Shown piece after piece: positions 5,429 through 9,183 of a stretch of 9,183 nucleotides of DNA. Origin of the DNA: Bacillota bacterium (GTDB taxonomy: Bacteria > Bacillota > Bacilli > Alicyclobacillales > SLC66); the NCBI GenBank assembly GCA_021820825.1, contig JAKADD010000081.1, positions 1 to 9,183 on the forward strand. The letters run 5' to 3'. A model generated the notes under the pieces. It searched no databases. It was not told the origin of the DNA and saw only the letters and a program-made list of their open reading frames with translations. How positions within the stretch are numbered: position 1 is the first letter of the stretch; each line of letters starts with the position of its first letter. The position numbers and the translations under genes are program-made.

Positions 5429-6226
5429 ATGAAACTGAAACATTGGATCGTACCATCGATTGTCGCTACGTCTGTATTGATTGCGGGAGGCTCGGTATTT
5501 GCAGCCACCACTGAGCGCCATGGACAATATGCAACCAATTGGTCTACCGTGACGGGCCAAGCCTCATCCAATGTGGGGAGCGCCGGTTCCGGTGTGAATG
5601 GCGGCGGCGGTTACGGCATGATGGGAGGCTACGGCTCGGGCGCGAACGGCGGCGGCGGTTACGGCATGATGGGAGGCTACGGTTCGGGCGCGAATGGTAG
5701 CGGCGGGTACGGCATGATGGGCGGCTACGGCGCTCGGGGCGCCAACCGCTCTCTGGTCAATAATGCGCAACTGAGTCAACTTGTTCGGCAGGGTGAAGCG
5801 GGTGCGGTCATCAATCGCAAAACGAACACCGTTACGTATAAAAACCAAAGTGTGACGCTCGTCGCGCTCGCTTCGCCGCACGGGAAACCCAATATGACGT
5901 GGGAGATCGACGGACTGGTCAACCCCACGGTTGTGGTGTCGTCCAAGGCACAGGTTCGTGTGACACTCGTCAATACAGACTGGGGCTACATGCATGGGTT
6001 TGAGGTTACCACAACGCCTCCGCCCTACCCGTTCATGTCCATGATGGCCATCAATACTGATTTTCTCCTGATGCCGCTTCCTCCGCGGACAACGAAGGCG
6101 CTGCCGTCAGCGCAATATGACACGACATCGGGCTTGCTCAATCTGCGCGCGGGAACGTATTATTATCTCTGTCCGGTGCCAGGGCATGCACAACAGGGCA
6201 TGCACGGAACGTTGCGTGTCACGTGA
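5429..6226 (+). CDS. Rusticyanin-like exported blue copper protein with a Gly/Met-rich repeat extension
   Basis: This is a 265-residue protein; the ATG at 5429 follows GGGAGG (5416-5421) by seven bases. Residues 1-25 are a signal peptide ending SVFA. Residues 53-100 are three 16-residue repeats of the type GSGANGGGGYGMMGGY. Residues 105-265 are a cupredoxin domain of rusticyanin size and order: NTVTYKNQSV (133-142), the strand VRVTLVNTDWGYMHGFEV with His189, PPPYPFMSM, and the C-terminal ligand loop YYYLCPVPGHAQQGMHG. Cys248, His253 and Met258 have the C-x4-H-x4-M spacing of rusticyanin, so all four type 1 copper ligands are present. Rusticyanin carries electrons outside the cytoplasmic membrane of acidophilic iron oxidisers; that role is inferred here. 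Sulfocyanin is the main alternative, with a similar loop. There is no lipobox or sortase signal, so it is either released or kept by the uncleaved N-terminus. Classical rusticyanin lacks the repeat extension. Confidence 0.88.
   Translation: MKLKHWIVPSIVATSVLIAGGSVFAATTERHGQYATNWSTVTGQASSNVGSAGSGVNGGGGYGMMGGYGSGANGGGGYGMMGGYGSGANGSGGYGMMGGYGARGANRSLVNNAQLSQLVRQGEAGAVINRKTNTVTYKNQSVTLVALASPHGKPNMTWEIDGLVNPTVVVSSKAQVRVTLVNTDWGYMHGFEVTTTPPPYPFMSMMAINTDFLLMPLPPRTTKALPSAQYDTTSGLLNLRAGTYYYLCPVPGHAQQGMHGTLRVT
5585..5728 (+). repeat. Three tandem 48-bp coding repeats in the rusticyanin-like gene
   Basis: The units encode residues 53-68, 69-84 and 85-100 and are very similar at the base level. Period and Gly-rich plan match the array at 4078-4287, but here each unit carries Met-Met-Gly-Gly-Tyr in place of Arg-Met-Arg-Ser. 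Confidence 0.85.
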
Positions 6227-6285
6227 CAGTCTGACTGACGCTCTTGTGGTAAGGGAACTACAGGCGGATTCGTAGAAGACGGCGC

Positions 6286-6327
6286 AAAGCCACGTTTCGC
6301 GACCACGGACGCGCGGACGTGGCTTTT
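6286..6327 (+). terminator. Strong hairpin with short T-run between the copper protein and regulator genes
   Basis: AAAGCCACGT (6286-6295) and ACGTGGCTTT (6317-6326) form a perfect 10-bp stem with a 21-base loop that is itself GC-rich, ending in four Ts. It fits an intrinsic terminator for the rusticyanin-like gene. Only three bases separate its T-run from the GGGAGG of the response regulator gene, so it may also act on read-through or on translation of that gene. Confidence 0.7.
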
Positions 6328-6344
6328 CAAGGGAGGTGCACTGG

Positions 6345-7034
6345 ATGCAACGGCGTATCCTGGTGGTTGATGACGAGGCTCCCATGCGTCGACTGATCCG
6401 GATTTATCTCAATGAAGCGGGATATGAAGTGGCCGAGGCGGGAGATGGACTGTCCTGCCTGAGAGAACTGGATGGAGGATTGTATCATCTGGTTGTGCTT
6501 GATGTCATGATGCCTGGGATGGATGGGATCGAGACGTGCCGCCGAATCCGCAAACAGAACCGGGATATCCCGATCCTTATATTGACGGCGAGGGATGCGG
6601 TGGAACACAAGGTTGCAGGTCTCAAGGCGGGCGCGGATGACTATCTGGTCAAACCGTTTGACGGACGGGAACTGGCCGCGCGTGTCGAGAGTCTATTGCG
6701 GCGCGCGTATCGCAATGACGAACCGGTGTACGACATTCCCGGACTGCCACTGCGGGTGGATATCGAGAATCGGCAGGCTTTTGTGGGTAGCAATGTCGTT
6801 AACCTGACACCCAAGGAGTTTGAGATCCTGGTGCTGTTCGTCAAGCGGCCAGGGCGCACATTTGCCCGTGAACAGTTGCTTGATCTGGTATGGGGTGCGG
6901 AATACGAGGGCGACAGTCGCACAGTCGACACACACATCAAGAACATGCGGGAGAAGTTGCGGTCAGCCGGAATCGAGAGTGATCCGATCGCGACTGTTTG
7001 GGGAGTCGGGTACAAGTTTGAGGTGTCGGCATGA
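6345..7034 (+). CDS. OmpR/PhoB-family response regulator
   Basis: This is a 229-residue protein. The ATG at 6345 is chosen because GGGAGG (6331-6336) is eight bases upstream; an in-frame GTG at 6336 overlaps that site. Residues 1-118 are a receiver domain with the acidic pair Asp9-Asp10, phospho-acceptor Asp53 in VVLDVMMPG, Thr81 in LILTAR and Lys103 in LVKPF. Residues 130-229 are a winged-helix DNA-binding domain with LTPKEFEIL, the recognition-helix region SRTVDTHIKNMREKL and the closing VWGVGYKFE hairpin. It is expected to be phosphorylated by the kinase at 7031, whose start overlaps its stop (ATGA). Its target sites are unknown; the shared element upstream of four genes in this window is a candidate. 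I see no separate promoter in 6227-6344, so it may depend on read-through past the hairpin. Confidence 0.93.
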   Translation: MQRRILVVDDEAPMRRLIRIYLNEAGYEVAEAGDGLSCLRELDGGLYHLVVLDVMMPGMDGIETCRRIRKQNRDIPILILTARDAVEHKVAGLKAGADDYLVKPFDGRELAARVESLLRRAYRNDEPVYDIPGLPLRVDIENRQAFVGSNVVNLTPKEFEILVLFVKRPGRTFAREQLLDLVWGAEYEGDSRTVDTHIKNMREKLRSAGIESDPIATVWGVGYKFEVSA

Positions 7035-8098
7035 TTCGCAGGAGCATCGCCATTAAAATTGGTCTGTCCATCCTCGGACTGATTGCGGTGGATCTCCTGG
7101 CTCTCTACTTGTCGTTGCATCAGTTGATCAGTCATGTGCTGGTGTCCGGCGGCGCGGGACAGGTCACATCGGGGCGGGTCGAGTTGCTGCTCATTCTGTC
7201 GGCGGTTGGCGCAATTCTTCTGGCGACTGGACTGACCGTGTTCCTGTCACAGCGGTTGGCTCAGCCGCTTGTTCGGATGATCCATGTCACACACGAGATC
7301 GGGCAGGGCCATCTTGATGCGCGTGTGCCTGCGCGGGGCGACGATGAAGTGGCGCGGCTGGGAGAGGCCATCAACGAACTGGCCAGACGGTTGCAACGAC
7401 TGGATGCTTCACGGAAAGAATTTTTGGCTGACGTGGCTCATGAACTGCGGACGCCGCTCACGTATGTACGGGGATACAGTCAGGTTGTCGCCGACGGACT
7501 TGCGAAAACAGAGAATGAGGAACAGGAGTATCTGCGACTCATCCGCGATGAGACGGACCGCGTCCTGCGCCTGATCGAGGATTTGTTTACCTTGGCGCAG
7601 GCGGATGAAGGGATCCTGCACATCACCAGGGAAACCGCTGATATCGGAGAACTGGCGACCCGCGTCGCACAGCGCATGCGGCCTAAGATGGAGGAAAAGG
7701 GCATCGTGCTGAGTGTGTCGTCATCGCCTGACTTGACGGCGGATGTCGATGTCGCTCGCATGGAGCAAGTGTTATTTAACCTTCTCGACAACGCGTTTCG
7801 GTACACGTCGGCGCCAGGGCAGGTGGGAATCGTCATTCGGGGCAAAGACGACTCGATCCAGATGGCCGTTCGCGATACTGGCGCGGGGATCCCGCAGGCG
7901 GACTTGCCCTTTGTATGGGAGCGTCTCTATCGGGTGGACAAATCCCGCTCCCGCCAGCAGGGTGGAACGGGACTGGGGTTGGCCATGGTGAAACGCATCG
8001 CTGAGTTGCACGGCGGCACTGTCGAAGCAGACAGCGAGGAAGGTGTAGGCACGACGATGATCATCGTCATTCCGAAAAACGCGACTGAGTCTCGGTAA
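7031..8098 (+). CDS. HAMP-containing sensor histidine kinase
   Basis: This is a 355-residue membrane kinase whose ATG at 7031 overlaps the regulator stop, so the two are translationally coupled. Two membrane helices (about 8-29 and 51-73) enclose a very short outer segment of about 20 residues, too small for a folded ligand-binding domain. A HAMP linker (about 73-125) follows. The HisKA domain contains the phospho-acceptor His137 in DVAHELRTPLTYVRGY. The ATPase domain shows the N box (Asn250 and Asn254 in FNLLDNAFRYT), the G1 box DTGAGIP (282-288), the F-box region around FVWERLYRVDKSRS, and the G2 box GGTGLGLAMVK (311-321). All catalytic motifs are intact. The signal is unknown; the short loop suggests sensing within or at the membrane. 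Two stop codons in a row (TAA TAA) end it. Confidence 0.93.
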   Translation: MIRRSIAIKIGLSILGLIAVDLLALYLSLHQLISHVLVSGGAGQVTSGRVELLLILSAVGAILLATGLTVFLSQRLAQPLVRMIHVTHEIGQGHLDARVPARGDDEVARLGEAINELARRLQRLDASRKEFLADVAHELRTPLTYVRGYSQVVADGLAKTENEEQEYLRLIRDETDRVLRLIEDLFTLAQADEGILHITRETADIGELATRVAQRMRPKMEEKGIVLSVSSSPDLTADVDVARMEQVLFNLLDNAFRYTSAPGQVGIVIRGKDDSIQMAVRDTGAGIPQADLPFVWERLYRVDKSRSRQQGGTGLGLAMVKRIAELHGGTVEADSEEGVGTTMIIVIPKNATESR

Positions 8099-8153
8099 TA
8101 AGGATCATAAAAGTTTAACCCGGATATACAGCGTAGATTAGGGGGTGAAGGCG

Positions 8154-8483
8154 ATGCGACGAAGCGGATGGATTATGGCGGGTGGTCTTGTATTTCTTGG
8201 TTTGCTGTGCCTGATTACAGTGGGCAGTGCATGGAACAGAGGCCCGATGGGATGGATGATGTTCTCGATGCCTTTGGCGATGACCCTGTTTCTCATCGTG
8301 CTGATGCTCCTCGTCGTTGTTCTGGGAACGACTGCATACCGTCTCATGACTCAGAGTGCAAGAGAGGTTTCGCGGTGCCAGGCTTGCGGGCGCAAACTCG
8401 AACCATCGTGGCGGCTGTGTCCATACTGTGGAGAACGCTCCCATTCCTCAGAAGATCAGTCGCGGCGCTTCGACGCCGATTAG
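8154..8483 (+). CDS. Small two-helix membrane protein with a C-terminal zinc ribbon
   Basis: This is a 109-residue protein starting at ATG 8154, with GGGGGTG (8141-8147) six bases upstream; the in-frame GTG at 8145 lies inside that site. Membrane helices are at about residues 8-26 and 38-60, joined by a Met/Trp-rich loop (NRGPMGWMMFSMP). The cytoplasmic tail has four cysteines, CQAC (75-78) and CPYC (89-92), a zinc-ribbon arrangement. The end is polar. It follows the kinase gene by 55 bases on the same strand and may be part of that operon. Proteins of this build occur in Firmicutes as uncharacterised membrane proteins; an accessory role with the two-component system is only a guess. Confidence 0.75.
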   Translation: MRRSGWIMAGGLVFLGLLCLITVGSAWNRGPMGWMMFSMPLAMTLFLIVLMLLVVVLGTTAYRLMTQSAREVSRCQACGRKLEPSWRLCPYCGERSHSSEDQSRRFDAD

Positions 8484-8529
8484 CTCAATCGACAAGTCTT
8501 CTTTCTGATCGGTCCATCGCATCCGTTTG

Positions 8530-8742
8530 TTATTTTACGCCCAAGGCATGCCACTTACGGAAGGCTACAAGAGCCCACACGGTTTCCACTGCTCCAAATG
8601 GCCATGTTCCAGCAAGCCATCCATACGTTGCCGACCCCAAACAGGATATCGCAAACGCAAATGTAAACCATCTCGATCGCGATTCCAGGGCATAGAAAAT
8701 CATCATCAAAGTGACAACCGTTGCTCCAAAAACAGTTAGCAT
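8530..8742 (-). CDS. Small conserved membrane protein
   Basis: This is a 70-residue protein, start ATG 8742-8740, chosen because GGGGGGAG (8757-8750) lies seven bases upstream; a GTG 30 bases earlier has no such site. Hydrophobic helices are at about residues 2-19 and 24-41. After them comes the segment WPFGAVETVWALVAFRKW, a pattern I associate with short uncharacterised bacterial membrane proteins. It lies 76 bases downstream of the CDF-like gene on the same strand and converges on the zinc-ribbon gene (46 bases between stops). No function is proposed. Confidence 0.65.
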   Translation of the reverse strand: MLTVFGATVVTLMMIFYALESRSRWFTFAFAISCLGSATYGWLAGTWPFGAVETVWALVAFRKWHALGVK

Positions 8743-8786
8743 ATAGCTTCTCCCCCCTATCCTGACAAGCACTCACTGTATTTGCT

Positions 8787-8803
8787 GCACCTCACCGAGG
8801 CGC
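8787..8803. other. Short hairpin after the CDF-like gene
   Basis: GCACCTC (8787-8793) and GAGGCGC (8797-8803) pair over seven positions (one G-T) with a three-base loop, 15 bases past the stop of the minus-strand CDF-like gene. In the plus direction it is followed by ATTTTC; in the minus direction there is no T-run. It may weakly end or stabilise the minus-strand message. Confidence 0.3.
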
Positions 8804-8818
8804 ATTTTCATGACAGCT

Positions 8819-9183
8819 TCAGGTATCGGCAACGCCGCGAGCCGCCTGAATGGCTTCCCAGCCTTCTTTAACCACGAAGTACAACAGGGCCAAGGCGGAG
8901 ACGCCGTCCACCCACCACCAGCCGAACAAGGCAGTCAGTGTGACACCCGCAAGTACTGTCCACGCCATATAGGCGCACACCATACTGCATGAGCCATCGG
9001 CCCGTAGTGCCTTACTTCCGATTTCACTGCCAATTCGCTTCTTCGCCCGAGCCACCACAGGCATGAGCAGCCCGGAGGCGACCGAAAGCGCAATCCCCAA
9101 TACACTGGTGTCAGCTCCGCTGTGAACCCACAGTTCATGGGCCGCTGCCGCCGCGATGTATAAGGCCAGCAGAAGAAGCGCCG
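8819..9183 (-). CDS. CDF-like cation transporter, N-terminus cut by the window edge
   Basis: The frame is open from the right edge (first full codon at 9181) to TGA at 8821-8819, giving 120 visible residues; the start lies outside. It is a polytopic membrane protein with hydrophobic runs at visible residues 1-13, 24-42, 68-82 and 90-102. The segment GSKALRADGSCSMVCAYMAW resembles the fifth-helix region of cation diffusion facilitator proteins (SxALRADxxxS), which export Zn or similar divalent metals. However, the usual His-x3-Asp metal site is not present in that helix, and no cytoplasmic C-terminal domain follows, since the protein ends about 20 residues after the last helix. This matches a short CDF-related group annotated only as cation transporter. 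The substrate cannot be told. Confidence 0.65.
   Translation of the reverse strand, partial: ALLLLALYIAAAAAHELWVHSGADTSVLGIALSVASGLLMPVVARAKKRIGSEIGSKALRADGSCSMVCAYMAWTVLAGVTLTALFGWWWVDGVSALALLYFVVKEGWEAIQAARGVADT

Noticed and set aside
8463..8478. CGGCG / CGCCG hairpin at the end of the zinc-ribbon gene
   Set aside because: It is five pairs long, lies inside the coding sequence and is not followed by a T-run.
8168..8695. Plus-strand open frame of 175 codons overlapping the zinc-ribbon gene
   Set aside because: The zinc-ribbon frame has helices, paired cysteines and a ribosome binding site; this alternative has none and runs antisense into the next gene.

Overview
The window reads as chromosomal DNA of an acidophilic, probably iron- and/or sulfur-oxidising member of the Firmicutes (Alicyclobacillus / Ferroacidibacillus-like). 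Three things point there: a blue copper protein with the full rusticyanin-type ligand set, a DoxX-family membrane protein, and strong GGGAGG/GAGGAGG ribosome binding sites throughout, with moderately GC-rich coding sequence. The genus is an inference; no rRNA or other marker is present.

Layout. Left part, minus strand: a secreted protein cut by the left edge (1-346) whose last visible residues match the start of a rusticyanin-like domain, and a DoxX-family membrane protein (528-1112) behind a 550-bp non-coding region. Centre, plus strand: a pspA-like gene (1665-2342), a possible 42-residue ORF overlapping its stop, and an unrecognised 367-residue protein (2469-3572), then a good intrinsic terminator. 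Next comes a pair of paralogous secreted genes, 3934-4383 and 5429-6226. They share promoter, signal peptide and a Gly-rich 16-residue repeat plan, but only the second carries a copper domain. A PIG-L/LmbE deacetylase gene (4604-5287) lies between them. Right part, plus strand: an OmpR-type response regulator (6345-7034) overlapping a HAMP sensor kinase (7031-8098), then a small membrane protein with a C-terminal zinc ribbon (8154-8483). Converging on these from the right edge, on the minus strand, are a 70-residue membrane protein (8530-8742) and a CDF-like transporter cut by the edge (8819-9183).

How the parts may fit. The most notable pattern is a promoter-like element, TTTCTtCACAC-N8-TAcGaT, with identical spacing in front of four genes on both strands: the left-edge rusticyanin-like gene, pspA, the Gly/Arg-repeat protein and the rusticyanin-like protein. 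This suggests one regulon linking exported copper electron carriers with membrane-stress protection. The adjacent two-component system is an obvious but unproven candidate regulator. The rusticyanin-like protein also has an unusual Gly/Met-rich repeat extension between signal peptide and cupredoxin domain, and its sister gene makes an exported repeat-only version. I see no rRNA, tRNA, CRISPR array, transposase or replication origin.
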